This document shows positions 60,601-63,621 of a DNA stretch of 64,000 bases, one piece after another; the first letter of the stretch is position 1; every line of letters starts with the position of its first letter. The notes under the pieces were generated by a model, which saw only the letters and a program-made list of their open reading frames with translations, was not told the DNA's origin and made no database searches. The position numbers and the translations under genes are program-made. Source of the stretch: Liolophura sinensis (lineage: Eukaryota; Mollusca; Polyplacophora; Chitonida; Chitonidae); NCBI RefSeq assembly GCF_032854445.1, contig NC_088295.1:19395385-19459384 (forward strand), in the 5' to 3' direction.

Positions 60601-62849
60601 AGGGCTGGCTATCATGTTATGGATTCCTATGGTAAGTATATACCTCATATCCAAGCCAGAAGCAAATCTTGTTGGCTCACCAATGGTCAAAGGCGTAACA
60701 TTAATTTGTCAAAAGGAATTAAACTATATTCCTGTTTCAATTCACTGCTGCCACTCGCAGAGGAAACAGAAACTACGGATGAGGTAACAGAGATAGAGGA
60801 GGTATACCAGGTCTCTGATGATGGAGAGACTTGGAAAACCATCCGTAAAGTAACCACGATTACACCAAAAGGGACCACTGAGAGGGTGGAGGTTCTCAAA
60901 GGTAGTCCTCACTCCCCACACTTACTGTAGTGTTGTGCACATGCCCTGTGTAGTCTGGTCTTGTACATAATGCATGATTATTGCTTCTGTTAGATACAAC
61001 ACTCAAACATGGTAATTAAGACAAAGTCAGGTGGTTACGTATTAGGTATACATGTATTATGTGTTATTAGACTGGCACTCATGATTTGAAAGCTAATATT
61101 CAGGTACAGATTGGAGGCAAAATTACATTCTTGCATTTCTGAAATGTACTTGAATGTCAGTGTAACCCTCAGTCAATCAGAAACGATCTGAATGAAAAAA
61201 TAAAATTTGGCATTTTTCCTATCACATACATCAAAGAAGTAAACCTTAAAAATGTAAAGTAATAAACAAGGACATCAGGTTTTACACTTTTGCTCCAAGG
61301 TTGTGCTCTTTGAAGTCATAGTGCTATTATCAGCTAGACACAATCACCACACAGTGTTGTAGCTTTGTGATTTGGTCTGACATGGTGATAGCAAAAAAAA
61401 AAAAGTTCATTAGGAAACTGAGCCCAGTGCATCATAGCCATGCATATGGGGATGATTATTAAAATAAGGCTGCATGGAATTCAGCCACCATCTTTGCTAA
61501 CATTGTATGCTAATTTGGACATAAGACAAAGTTGCATGTTTGTTATATTATAACTCGTCTTACTTGTCCATGTAAACATCGGGTAAATTGAAGTTGAAGC
61601 ATTAAGTTAGTTTCAGTTTATTAGCTGTTATCCGTGATCATTTTGTAGCTCACTTTCATTATGATAAAAGGTGGCTTGCTTTTTTCGACAATTGCCATAG
61701 ATATACTTTGACCTTGTGTAGTGGTCAAAGTTTTGTTAACTTAGATTGTAAGAATTAAAGCACCCTTTGGTTTAGCACTCGAATTAGGATTACCTTCTTA
61801 CATTGTATCTTGGTGTTGAGCTAAAGTCTAGTTTACATCAGATGTTTCCAATCAAAGCAAACAGTAATATGTAAGATGTATATTTATAATACTAATTTCA
61901 TTTCTTTTATACTTATGGTTTGCATCATCATGTTCCTTTATCAGATACATAACAATGCAGACCTAGCTTGTCATAATTTCCTATAGTTAAAAATAACGAG
62001 AATCATTAACTTTAAATGATGCCTGTAATAGTAATTTCAGTATAGAATTTCATATCTAGTATATTTTGTACTATATGAGATGTTTGTGCATGAATTCCAT
62101 GTTCTTTGTGGTCATACGTTCATGTTGTTAGTTGCATCTTCCATTCCTCCCTGTTGTGAGTTTATATCATTCTGCCCTGTTTCGGTGTGTAACATAAAAT
62201 CGTAAATCAAGTCTGTTAATTTAATTTTAATGCAGATATTTGTAAGTACTTTCCACAGTGAAATATTTAATTGATATTGTATACTGTGTACATTAATATT
62301 GAAAGTGTATGTAGAGAAATTTCGTGAATTTTTCAATGGTATGTTTGGCAGAGTAATTGCTAAAAAATCATTTATGTACTCTTATCTTTAGGATTCATCT
62401 TTTTGTTAAATGTATTACCTAAGGACAAACCTTGGAAGTAATTATACCTTTTTTGGAAAACCATTTTTGCCAAACTTCAAAATGAAGTACTTCTTATGGA
62501 AACCAACGTCAGTAGTTCTAATTATAGCAAGAATCCATGTCAGAATTCTTTAAATTCCACACGACGGATAAGTTTTGTCACATTGTTCTGCTCTTGCCTT
62601 CTTTTTGTTCAGAGAGTGAAAATTTAAAAAATACGTCACCATTAGCTGAATGTTATTTCAGGTTTTGAACCAACCAAACAAACAAGCAAGCTTTCACATC
62701 ATTAAAGTGTTTCCCTTGGTTTTTTTTTTTTAATTTCAGAGGAGCGTATTATCAGCGAGTCACGTGCAGAAGAGGCCTTTGCAAGGGTGTCTGAGGAAGA
62801 GTACAGGGAGCCTGGCAGAGACATGGCTGCTCGCGAGACGGGTGTGTAG
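633..62849 (+). CDS. ANK: Ankyrin, whole gene (exons joined; about 3,223 residues if all exons are used)
   Basis: Peripheral membrane adaptor that links ion channels, transporters and adhesion receptors to the spectrin skeleton on the cytoplasmic side of the plasma membrane. Seen in the sequence: a start exon, 24 ankyrin repeats (residues about 37-836), a linker (about 837-1187), ZU5-N, ZU5-C and UPA (about 1188-1646), a death domain (about 1680-1775) and a long acidic tail (about 1800-3223). Exon borders follow GT/AG and phases match at every junction except 42102/43816, where two extra bases break the frame (see findings). With those two bases discounted the joined length is an exact multiple of three. 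The exon pattern of one or two repeats per 99- or 198-nt exon is the family's usual one. Unlike vertebrate ANK2/ANK3, the giant exon lies after the death domain. Whether it is closer to ANK2 or ANK3 cannot be said; invertebrates outside insects usually have one ankyrin gene. Residue numbers in the exon entries come from this model (all exons used, candidate 18-nt microexon left out). Confidence 0.93.
2859..2872. repeat. Poly-C tract
   Basis: Fourteen consecutive C residues inside intron 1. Simple repeat. Confidence 0.95.
4459..4516. repeat. (AT)n microsatellite
   Basis: About 29 AT dinucleotides without interruption. Likely length-polymorphic. Confidence 0.97.
5341..5381. repeat. Short tandem duplication
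   Basis: The 17-base word CTGATATGATTTGTCCC occurs at 5341-5357 and again at 5365-5381, giving a 24-base period. Confidence 0.85.
7010..7252 (+). promoter_or_regulatory. Candidate alternative promoter and short first exon
   Basis: TATAAAG at 7010-7016 is followed at a typical distance by an initiator-like CTCACAGC near 7040. A GC-rich patch at 7211-7240 then leads into AGGATGGGAGTG at 7242-7252, with GTAAAT as possible donor at 7253. The ATG at 7244 would give Met-Gly-Val and join ankyrin exon 2 in phase 0. Two very short upstream frames lie between. This is inference from sequence only, with no transcript evidence. Confidence 0.3.
13202..13303 (+). CDS. ANK: Ankyrin exon 2: ankyrin repeat 1
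   Basis: Residues 37-70. It begins [16 protein letters not shown], the highly conserved opening of the ankyrin membrane-binding domain. Acceptor TTCTTGCAG, donor GTAAGT, phase 0-0, 102 nt. Confidence 0.97.
13449..13547 (+). CDS. ANK: Ankyrin exon 3: ankyrin repeat 2
   Basis: Residues 71-103, 99 nt, phase 0-0. It shows the repeat consensus [14 protein letters not shown] followed by [16 protein letters not shown]. Acceptor TGTTGCAG, donor GTAAGT. Symmetric, so it can be skipped in frame. Confidence 0.97.
13548..16207 (+). other. Intron 3
   Basis: About 2.7 kb with a SINE tail at 13965-14057 (separate entry). The rest is AT-rich with no supported feature. Confidence 0.7.
13965..14057 (+). mobile_element. 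Truncated SINE 3' end
   Basis: Matches the other window copies of the same tail: GGTTTCCTCCCACCACAATG, then GTGAAATATTCTTGATTGTGGCGTAAAACACC, ending in an (AAAT)n run. No tRNA-like head is preserved. Compare 50734-50853 and 51579-51816. Confidence 0.75.
16208..16306 (+). CDS. ANK: Ankyrin exon 4: ankyrin repeat 3
   Basis: Residues 104-136, 99 nt, phase 0-0. It opens [20 protein letters not shown], close to the vertebrate repeat 3 sequence. Donor GTAAGT. Confidence 0.97.
16531..16629 (+). CDS. ANK: Ankyrin exon 5: ankyrin repeat 4
   Basis: Residues 137-169, 99 nt, phase 0-0. It contains [20 protein letters not shown], the family-specific [11 protein letters not shown] variant of the TPLH motif. 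Donor GTACGT. Confidence 0.97.
16959..17147 (+). CDS. ANK: Ankyrin exon 6: ankyrin repeats 5 and 6
   Basis: Residues 170-232, 189 nt, phase 0-0. Repeat 5 reads [20 protein letters not shown] and runs directly into a shortened repeat 6 ([20 protein letters not shown]). The fused, short pair and the [20 protein letters not shown] stretch are diagnostic of ankyrins. Confidence 0.97.
17532..17561 (+). CDS. ANK: Ankyrin exon 7: 30-nt microexon between repeats 6 and 7
   Basis: Ten codons, [10 protein letters not shown], residues 233-242, phase 0-0. Acceptor CTATCACAG, donor GTTTGT. It sits where vertebrate ankyrins carry a short insert with a similar VNRTTE-like core, recalled from the family. Symmetric, so probably optional. 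Long U-rich tracts follow in the next intron (17885-17920). Confidence 0.8.
17562..18723 (+). other. Intron 7
   Basis: About 1.2 kb. Long T tracts at about 17885-17920 and a degraded SINE tail at 18539-18640. Otherwise nothing is supported. Confidence 0.65.
18539..18640 (+). mobile_element. Degraded SINE 3' end
   Basis: Begins GGGTTTCCCCCAAGCTCTGC and continues ATCCCACCATAATGCAGGCTG, with an A/T-rich end. It is an older, diverged copy of the tail at 50734-50853. Confidence 0.65.
18724..18822 (+). CDS. ANK: Ankyrin exon 8: ankyrin repeat 7
   Basis: Residues 243-275, 99 nt, phase 0-0. [20 protein letters not shown] matches the family's repeat 7. Donor GTAAAG. Confidence 0.97.
19070..19168 (+). 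CDS. ANK: Ankyrin exon 9: ankyrin repeat 8
   Basis: Residues 276-308, 99 nt, phase 0-0. [20 protein letters not shown] followed by a GG-containing loop ending EEKTR, as in family repeat 8. Donor GTGAGC. Confidence 0.97.
19515..19613 (+). CDS. ANK: Ankyrin exon 10: ankyrin repeat 9
   Basis: Residues 309-341, 99 nt, phase 0-0. [20 protein letters not shown], with the characteristic Cys in TPLHC. Acceptor CCTGTAG, donor GTCTGT. Confidence 0.97.
19800..19898 (+). CDS. ANK: Ankyrin exon 11: ankyrin repeat 10
   Basis: Residues 342-374, 99 nt, phase 0-0. [20 protein letters not shown] and the ending APVDEVTV match repeat 10 of other ankyrins closely. Donor GTATGC. Confidence 0.97.
20185..20283 (+). 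CDS. ANK: Ankyrin exon 12: ankyrin repeat 11
   Basis: Residues 375-407, 99 nt, phase 0-0. [20 protein letters not shown], ending NARAL. Donor GTGAGT. Confidence 0.97.
20507..20605 (+). CDS. ANK: Ankyrin exon 13: ankyrin repeat 12
   Basis: Residues 408-440, 99 nt, phase 0-0. [20 protein letters not shown]; the ACKKNRIKV core is nearly invariant in ankyrins. Donor GTAAGA. Confidence 0.97.
20953..21150 (+). CDS. ANK: Ankyrin exon 14: ankyrin repeats 13 and 14
   Basis: Residues 441-506, 198 nt, phase 0-0. [20 protein letters not shown], then [20 protein letters not shown]. Two repeats on one exon, as in vertebrate ANK genes. Donor GTAGGA. Confidence 0.97.
21151..23322 (+). other. Intron 14
   Basis: About 2.2 kb. 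The middle (about 22440-22640) is richer in C than its surroundings, but no feature is supported. Confidence 0.6.
23323..23520 (+). CDS. ANK: Ankyrin exon 15: ankyrin repeats 15 and 16
   Basis: Residues 507-572, 198 nt, phase 0-0. [20 protein letters not shown], then [20 protein letters not shown]. The EQTPLHIA-type opening marks repeat 15. Donor GTAGAA. Confidence 0.97.
23521..25107 (+). other. Intron 15
   Basis: About 1.6 kb. The stretch 24360-24620 is richer in CpG than the rest of the intron but holds no open frame of note (see findings). Confidence 0.6.
25108..25305 (+). CDS. ANK: Ankyrin exon 16: ankyrin repeats 17 and 18
   Basis: Residues 573-638, 198 nt, phase 0-0. [20 protein letters not shown], then [20 protein letters not shown]. 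Donor GTTAGT. Confidence 0.97.
25503..25601 (+). CDS. ANK: Ankyrin exon 17: ankyrin repeat 19
   Basis: Residues 639-671, 99 nt, phase 0-0. [20 protein letters not shown] matches family repeat 19. Donor GTATGT. Confidence 0.97.
25694..25795 (+). mobile_element. Degraded SINE 3' end
   Basis: GCTCTGGCCAGTTTCCCCTC, then CATAATGCTGGCCTCCATC and TACGGCGTAAACATCCAAAT, ending in AT-rich repeats. Same family as 50734-50853, shortened internally. Confidence 0.75.
25842..25940 (+). CDS. ANK: Ankyrin exon 18: ankyrin repeat 20
   Basis: Residues 672-704, 99 nt, phase 0-0. [20 protein letters not shown]; the SQEGHTDMV core is nearly invariant in ankyrins. Donor GTAAAC. Confidence 0.97.
26305..26403 (+). 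CDS. ANK: Ankyrin exon 19: ankyrin repeat 21
   Basis: Residues 705-737, 99 nt, phase 0-0. [20 protein letters not shown]. Acceptor TATTGCCAG, donor GTCAGC. Confidence 0.97.
26563..26661 (+). CDS. ANK: Ankyrin exon 20: ankyrin repeat 22
   Basis: Residues 738-770, 99 nt, phase 0-0. [20 protein letters not shown]. The ACHFG/ACHYG core marks repeat 22. Donor GTGAGT. Confidence 0.97.
27030..27128 (+). CDS. ANK: Ankyrin exon 21: ankyrin repeat 23
   Basis: Residues 771-803, 99 nt, phase 0-0. [28 protein letters not shown] is diagnostic. Donor GTAAGT. Confidence 0.97.
27403..27577 (+). CDS. ANK: Ankyrin exon 22: ankyrin repeat 24 and start of linker
   Basis: Residues 804-862, 175 nt, phase 0 in and 1 out. 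[20 protein letters not shown] is the capping repeat, where [11 protein letters not shown] corresponds to AIAKRLGYISV of vertebrates. Then a linker with [20 protein letters not shown], as in other ankyrins. Donor GTAAAG. Confidence 0.97.
28735..28806. repeat. Dispersed repeat, copy 1
   Basis: Shares AACACAATCTGTTCATGTAA and the following TATAT..CCAAGGAA.CACAA with 31711-31786. It diverges beyond both edges. Family unknown; possibly an old interspersed element. Confidence 0.75.
29208..29326 (+). other. Possible alternative exon after repeat 24
   Basis: A good acceptor (ATTTTTCTCCAG) opens a frame in phase 1, compatible with exon 22, that reads [20 protein letters not shown] and ends at TAA (29324-29326). 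If used as a terminal exon it would give an ankyrin-repeat-only protein. No family match is known to me, so it remains a speculative candidate. Confidence 0.2.
30245..30340 (+). CDS. ANK: Ankyrin exon 23: linker, optional cassette
   Basis: Residues 862-894, 96 nt, phase 1-1, reading [20 protein letters not shown], then [11 protein letters not shown]. Acceptor TTATTCTCAG, donor GTAAGT. Both this exon and exon 24 begin with GT after a phase-1 split, so exon 22 can join either one in frame. Confidence 0.7.
31524..31633. repeat. Tandem duplication, 57-bp offset
   Basis: Two copies, 31524-31576 and 31581-31633, share TTAAAAGTAGGCTGACAATT and the ending AATGTTGTTA with a few substitutions. Confidence 0.9.
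31711..31786. repeat. Dispersed repeat, copy 2
   Basis: Second copy of the element at 28735-28806, with the core AACACAATCTGTTCATGTAA. Same orientation, about 3 kb apart. Confidence 0.75.
32381..32448 (+). CDS. ANK: Ankyrin exon 24: linker
   Basis: Residues 894-916, 68 nt, phase 1 in and 0 out, reading [20 protein letters not shown]. Joined to exon 22 it gives DEGGED, like the DEEGED of vertebrate linkers, which supports exon 23 being optional. Donor GTTAGT. Confidence 0.8.
32449..33277 (+). other. Intron 24
   Basis: About 0.8 kb. Nothing seen. Confidence 0.6.
33278..33439 (+). CDS. ANK: Ankyrin exon 25: linker
   Basis: Residues 917-970, 162 nt, phase 0-0. Polar and Arg/Ser/Tyr-rich: [20 protein letters not shown], and further on [13 protein letters not shown]. 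No domain; probably disordered and phosphorylatable. The bases are richer in CpG than the flanking introns. Acceptor CATATAG (weak tract), donor GTAAGA. Confidence 0.85.
33440..34502 (+). other. Intron 25
   Basis: About 1.1 kb, AT-rich. Open frames on both strands show nothing recognisable. Confidence 0.6.
34503..34745 (+). CDS. ANK: Ankyrin exon 26: linker with internal duplication
   Basis: Residues 971-1051, 243 nt, phase 0-0. It holds two copies of a module: [15 protein letters not shown] and [15 protein letters not shown]. It ends in the acidic [14 protein letters not shown]. No known domain. Skippable in frame. Donor GTAACA. Confidence 0.85.
34746..36176 (+). other. Intron 26
   Basis: About 1.4 kb, AT-rich. 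No supported feature. Confidence 0.6.
36177..36386 (+). CDS. ANK: Ankyrin exon 27: linker
   Basis: Residues 1052-1121, 210 nt, phase 0-0. It contains [20 protein letters not shown] and ends [15 protein letters not shown], which resembles the end of exon 26 and suggests that the two arose by exon duplication. Acceptor TCACCAG, donor GTACCT. Confidence 0.85.
36387..36937 (+). other. Intron 27
   Basis: About 0.55 kb. Short homopolymer runs only. Confidence 0.6.
36938..37137 (+). CDS. ANK: Ankyrin exon 28: end of linker
   Basis: Residues 1122-1188, 200 nt, phase 0 in and 2 out. It begins [20 protein letters not shown] and ends [16 protein letters not shown], corresponding to the ENLDNVALSSSPIHSG that precedes ZU5 in vertebrates. 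Acceptor TTTTGCAG, donor GTAAGT. Confidence 0.93.
37831..37926 (+). other. Candidate alternative terminal exon
   Basis: A strong acceptor (CATCTTCTTCCTAG) opens a phase-0 frame reading [20 protein letters not shown] and stopping at TGA (37924-37926). SDFI-acid resembles the start of exon 28 (QSDFIEA), so this may be a duplicate of that exon. If joined to exon 27 it would end the protein before the spectrin-binding module. Inference only. Confidence 0.35.
38867..38884 (+). other. Candidate 18-nt microexon just before ZU5
   Basis: An unusually long pyrimidine tract (TTTGTTCTTCCTTTTTCTGC ...) leads to CAATAG, then the 18 bases CAAGCTTAAATGGAAAAG, then GTAGGA. In phase 2 it would add six residues (KLKWKS in context) between YSG and FLVSFM without changing frame. 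Vertebrate ANK genes have optional short exons at this same point, from memory. No transcript evidence. Confidence 0.4.
41877..42102 (+). CDS. ANK: Ankyrin exon 29: ZU5-N, first part
   Basis: Residues 1188-1263, 226 nt. [20 protein letters not shown] carries the DAR motif needed for beta-spectrin binding in vertebrate ankyrins; then [20 protein letters not shown] and [15 protein letters not shown]. The last codons (GTG GCA ACC CAA GTT TCT TGG) leave the family pattern. Removing one C from the CCC at 42089-42091 gives ATKFLG, as expected, and phase 2 at the GTGAGT donor. See findings. Confidence 0.95.
42583..42630. repeat. Interrupted (AT)n microsatellite
   Basis: GTGTG followed by TA repeats, one TG interruption near 42617, then more TA repeats. 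Confidence 0.95.
43684..43773 (+). mobile_element. Degraded SINE 3' end
   Basis: CACCCTGGCTTCCTCCACC, then GTGTAAGTGAAAAATTCTTG and an AAATAAATAAAT end. A heavily diverged copy of the SINE tail family; the least certain of the set. Confidence 0.5.
43816..43971 (+). CDS. ANK: Ankyrin exon 30: ZU5-N, second part
   Basis: Residues 1263-1315, 156 nt. [20 protein letters not shown], then [11 protein letters not shown], is the strongly conserved end of ZU5-N. The first bases ACCTGTCCATC fit the family (G-PVI-IEVPHF) only if one C of CC at 43822-43823 is dropped. Donor GTTTAA at 43972 (phase 1). A stronger donor, GTGAGC at 44002, also phase 1, would lengthen the exon by 30 nt. Confidence 0.93.
43972..45380 (+). 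other. Intron 30
   Basis: About 1.4 kb, AT-rich. Nothing seen apart from the possible exon extension to 44001. Confidence 0.6.
45381..45592 (+). CDS. ANK: Ankyrin exon 31: ZU5-C, first part
   Basis: Residues 1315-1385, 212 nt, phase 1 in and 0 out. [20 protein letters not shown], then [20 protein letters not shown], are ankyrin ZU5-C signatures. The usual IGPEGG reads IGLEGG here (codon TTG). Acceptor CTCCACCTAG, donor GTGAGT. Confidence 0.96.
45593..46486 (+). other. Intron 31
   Basis: About 0.9 kb, T-rich. Nothing seen. Confidence 0.6.
46487..46691 (+). CDS. ANK: Ankyrin exon 32: ZU5-C, second part, and start of UPA
   Basis: Residues 1386-1454, 205 nt, phase 0 in and 1 out. [36 protein letters not shown] and [15 protein letters not shown] are conserved. 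Two donors lie 6 nt apart (GTAAGC at 46692, GTAAGT at 46698). The first gives the family reading CSLSGGLTP. Confidence 0.96.
46692..48195 (+). other. Intron 32
   Basis: About 1.5 kb with a T22 tract at 47466-47487. No gene seen. Confidence 0.6.
47466..47487. repeat. Poly-T tract
   Basis: Twenty-two consecutive T residues within intron 32. Confidence 0.9.
48196..48292 (+). CDS. ANK: Ankyrin exon 33: UPA domain
   Basis: Residues 1454-1486, 97 nt, phase 1 in and 2 out. [20 protein letters not shown], then [12 protein letters not shown], match the UPA opening. Acceptor AATTGCAG, donor GTAAAG. Confidence 0.96.
48653..48881 (+). CDS. ANK: Ankyrin exon 34: UPA domain
   Basis: Residues 1486-1562, 229 nt, phase 2 in and 0 out. 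[32 protein letters not shown] and [20 protein letters not shown] are diagnostic of ankyrin UPA. Donor GTAAGT. Confidence 0.97.
49092..49343 (+). CDS. ANK: Ankyrin exon 35: end of UPA domain
   Basis: Residues 1563-1646, 252 nt, phase 0-0. [47 protein letters not shown] and [11 protein letters not shown] match UPA. Wording such as EMAGNLIP is closer to invertebrate than to vertebrate ankyrins, from memory. Donor GTAAGG. Confidence 0.97.
49344..49811 (+). other. Intron 35
   Basis: About 0.47 kb with T-rich runs at 49649-49673. Nothing else. Confidence 0.6.
49812..49890 (+). CDS. ANK: Ankyrin exon 36: UPA to death-domain connector
   Basis: Residues 1647-1673, 79 nt, phase 0 in and 1 out. Short charged segment [20 protein letters not shown], probably helical. 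Donor GTAATG. Confidence 0.88.
50118..50321 (+). CDS. ANK: Ankyrin exon 37: death domain, first part
   Basis: Residues 1673-1741, 204 nt, phase 1-1. [20 protein letters not shown], then the I..I motif ([12 protein letters not shown]) and [15 protein letters not shown], follow the death-domain helices 1-5 pattern. Acceptor TTTTTCAG, donor GTAGGG. Confidence 0.95.
50373..50705 (+). mobile_element. tRNA-derived SINE, near full length
   Basis: The head CCCATAGCACAGTTGGTAGA with GCATCCGCTTCAGGAGGCGG is tRNA-like: a box A (TAGCACAGTTGG) and a D-arm/anticodon-arm layout. The T-arm (GGGTCAGCCC...) is decayed. The body runs on to GTTAAAAATTGTTAAGTATG, then ACGTTCAACCCCAAG and a (CACT)n end. It inserted in the intron between the two death-domain exons. 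Confidence 0.75.
50734..50853 (+). mobile_element. SINE 3' end (second family)
   Basis: CATCTGCCAGCAACCAGC, GTGGGTTTCCCCCGGGCTCT, TCTCGCCATAATGGTGGCTG and GTATAAGTGAAATATTCC, ending in (AAAT)n. The best-preserved tail of the family seen at 13965, 18539, 25694, 43684 and 51579. It follows the preceding SINE directly. Confidence 0.8.
51006..51134 (+). CDS. ANK: Ankyrin exon 38: death domain, second part
   Basis: Residues 1741-1784, 129 nt, phase 1-1. [20 protein letters not shown] completes helices 5-6 of the death domain. It is followed by a charged and alanine-rich segment. Donor GTAAGG. Confidence 0.94.
51323..51423 (+). CDS. ANK: Ankyrin exon 39: post-death-domain region
   Basis: Residues 1784-1817, 101 nt, phase 1 in and 0 out. 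[20 protein letters not shown], then [13 protein letters not shown]. No known domain; Ser-rich. Donor GTTTGT. Confidence 0.88.
51579..51816 (+). mobile_element. tRNA-derived SINE, nearly full length
   Basis: The head AAGTGGCCTGGATGGTTAGC, then GTGCCAGCGCAGCGC, contains a box A-like GGTTAGCGTG. The middle has CATGCTGGCTCCCTCTCCGG. The tail has TCGGTTTCCTCCCATATAAT and GTGAAATATTCTTGAGTGTG, ending in (AAAT)n. It appears to be a head-bearing member of the family of 3' ends found elsewhere in the window. It lies 76 nt before exon 40. Confidence 0.8.
51900..51960 (+). CDS. ANK: Ankyrin exon 40: acidic tail
   Basis: Residues 1818-1838, 61 nt, phase 0 in and 1 out. [20 protein letters not shown], strongly acidic. 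Acceptor CTATTTCAG, donor GTAAGA. Confidence 0.85.
52086..52367 (+). CDS. ANK: Ankyrin exon 41: acidic tail with VDDRRPVA motif
   Basis: Residues 1838-1932, 282 nt, phase 1-1. It contains [11 protein letters not shown], then an amphipathic segment [16 protein letters not shown]. The same arrangement recurs at the end of the giant exon. Acceptor GTATCAG, donor GTACGA. Skippable in frame. Confidence 0.88.
52368..53824 (+). other. Intron 41
   Basis: About 1.5 kb. It contains a candidate alternative terminal exon at 52562-52782 (separate entry). The remainder is AT-rich with nothing supported. Confidence 0.6.
52562..52782 (+). other. Candidate alternative terminal exon with hydrophobic end
   Basis: The acceptor TTTTCATTGCAG opens a phase-1 frame, compatible with exon 41, of 72 codons to TAA (52780-52782). 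Near its end it reads [20 protein letters not shown], hydrophobic and membrane-segment-like. An AATAAA lies inside at 52580-52585. No family match; may be chance. Confidence 0.25.
53825..57220 (+). CDS. ANK: Ankyrin exon 42: giant tail exon with acidic tandem repeats
   Basis: Residues 1932-3064, 3,396 nt, phase 1-1, uninterrupted. The first ~280 residues are unique and acidic, starting [18 protein letters not shown]. From about 54700 to 56870 follow 27/28-residue repeats of the form (D/E)[19 protein letters not shown], then PEELPVS. The last part has [11 protein letters not shown] and [17 protein letters not shown]. No structured domain; the composition (Glu, Ser, Val, Pro, Ala) suggests an extended spacer. 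The acceptor is TTCTGTGATTAG. The donor is GTATAC at 57221; without splicing the frame ends at TGA 57235-57237, so this exon could also be terminal. Antisense Ser-rich frames over it are shadows. Confidence 0.93.
54971..56600 (+). repeat. 414-bp higher-order tandem repeat inside the giant exon
   Basis: The word TTGTCATTTCTACAGAAGAA starts at 54971, 55385 and 55799, an exact 414-bp (138-codon) spacing, and in altered form (TTGTTATTT) at 56210. Each unit holds five subrepeats of 28, 27, 28, 27 and 28 residues. The first two and a half units are nearly identical; later ones are scrambled and diverged. Confidence 0.95.
57238..58002 (+). other. Intron 42 (or 3' UTR of a shorter isoform)
   Basis: About 0.8 kb, pyrimidine-rich at 57400-57530. 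No poly(A) signal AATAAA was seen here, which slightly favours the intron reading. Confidence 0.55.
58003..58170 (+). CDS. ANK: Ankyrin exon 43: tail
   Basis: 168 nt, phase 1-1. [20 protein letters not shown], then [13 protein letters not shown]. The start resembles the start of the giant exon (SVAEE...), and the helix-like part resembles the ends of exons 41 and 42. Acceptor CTCTGCCAG, donor GTATGG. Confidence 0.85.
58171..59769 (+). other. Intron 43
   Basis: About 1.6 kb. A phase-1 open segment at 59458-59646 is noted in the findings as a weak exon candidate. Nothing else. Confidence 0.6.
59770..59832 (+). CDS. ANK: Ankyrin exon 44: short Pro-rich tail exon
   Basis: 63 nt, phase 1-1, reading [20 protein letters not shown]. 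Similar in character to the TP-rich EEGTPTSEQ stretch in vertebrate ankyrin tails. TPPPSP could be a proline-directed kinase or SH3 site (inference). Acceptor CTTACCAG, donor GTAGTC. Confidence 0.72.
59833..60760 (+). other. Intron 44
   Basis: About 0.9 kb, AT-rich. Nothing seen. Confidence 0.6.
60761..60901 (+). CDS. ANK: Ankyrin exon 45: conserved C-terminal tail segment
   Basis: 141 nt, phase 1-1. [20 protein letters not shown], then [20 protein letters not shown]. It parallels the C-terminal segment of vertebrate ankyrins (TVTEEEYIDEHGHTVVKKVT...), so the tail end is homologous. Acceptor CCACTCGCAG, donor GTAGTC. Confidence 0.9.
60902..62739 (+). other. Intron 45
   Basis: About 1.8 kb, AT-rich. 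No exon or other gene seen. Confidence 0.6.
62740..62849 (+). CDS. ANK: Ankyrin exon 46: last coding exon
   Basis: Phase 1 in. [20 protein letters not shown], then [15 protein letters not shown] and TAG at 62847-62849. A T12 tract and TTTCAG precede it. A possible donor GTGTGT at 62842 overlaps the stop; if it is used, further exons lie outside the window. The stop reading is preferred because poly(A) signals follow. Confidence 0.82.
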
Positions 62850-63019
62850 CTAAGTGCTTGACTGAGACATTAACACCCCTTTGTTGGTCCCCTGTGTTGT
62901 CGCCTTCCTCAACATAGATAGGAAGGCCTGCTTAATGGCTCTGTAGATAAAGTGACCTGTGGTTATTATACAAATACATCTGCATGGCCCCAATCATGTT
63001 CTGGAAAATGTTTTTATTA

Positions 63020-63025
63020 AATAAA
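63020..63025 (+). terminator. ANK: Poly(A) signal AATAAA, proximal
   Basis: Canonical hexamer 171 bases after the stop codon. A T-rich stretch does not follow closely, so strength is uncertain. Confidence 0.5.
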
Positions 63026-63615
63026 GGCCAAAGTCATGACTGTTCTTTCGCACAGTCCCTTGGTGATGTCACTGGCATGATTCCAGTAGAATAGGTATGA
63101 CACTATATTGTAGTAGTGCTGCTAAGTGAAGTAAAAGCTTACAAATACAAATGGATGACAAAAGTTTGGTTTTTATTAAAGGTAGATTTTTAATTGACTA
63201 TTCTCATTTGACTCTGCTATACAAGTGTCATTTTACTTTGAACTTATTATACTTATCTGAGGCTCAACCAGTTAAGAACTAACAGTATTGCTGTAAAAGC
63301 TTATCTCCCTCAATATGACGAGCTTGGTGAAGTGTTGTTGCTTTTTTGTTTAGGATTTGAGTTGTTATCTTTGTGCAGTCTCTGTAGTAATTTTTTTTCT
63401 TATATCACTTTTAACGTTAAAAGTTTGAGCTTTTTAATTCTCCTGTTTATTTTCATGTTATTGTTTATTTCATTCTTTTACACGTGCACTGCAATACATA
63501 TGGCAATGTCATTTCTTAAATCCTCATTCTGTCAATATTGTAGTGTTGTTCTTCGTATCACGTTTACACAGTTCACCTTGTGTTAATTTTGTTGTTTTTG
63601 ATTTATTTTAATTTG

Positions 63616-63621
63616 AATAAA
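63616..63621 (+). terminator. ANK: Poly(A) signal AATAAA, distal
   Basis: Canonical hexamer with T/GT-rich sequence shortly downstream (TTTTCATTTTGTTTAAGTTG), a plausible cleavage context. Confidence 0.45.
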
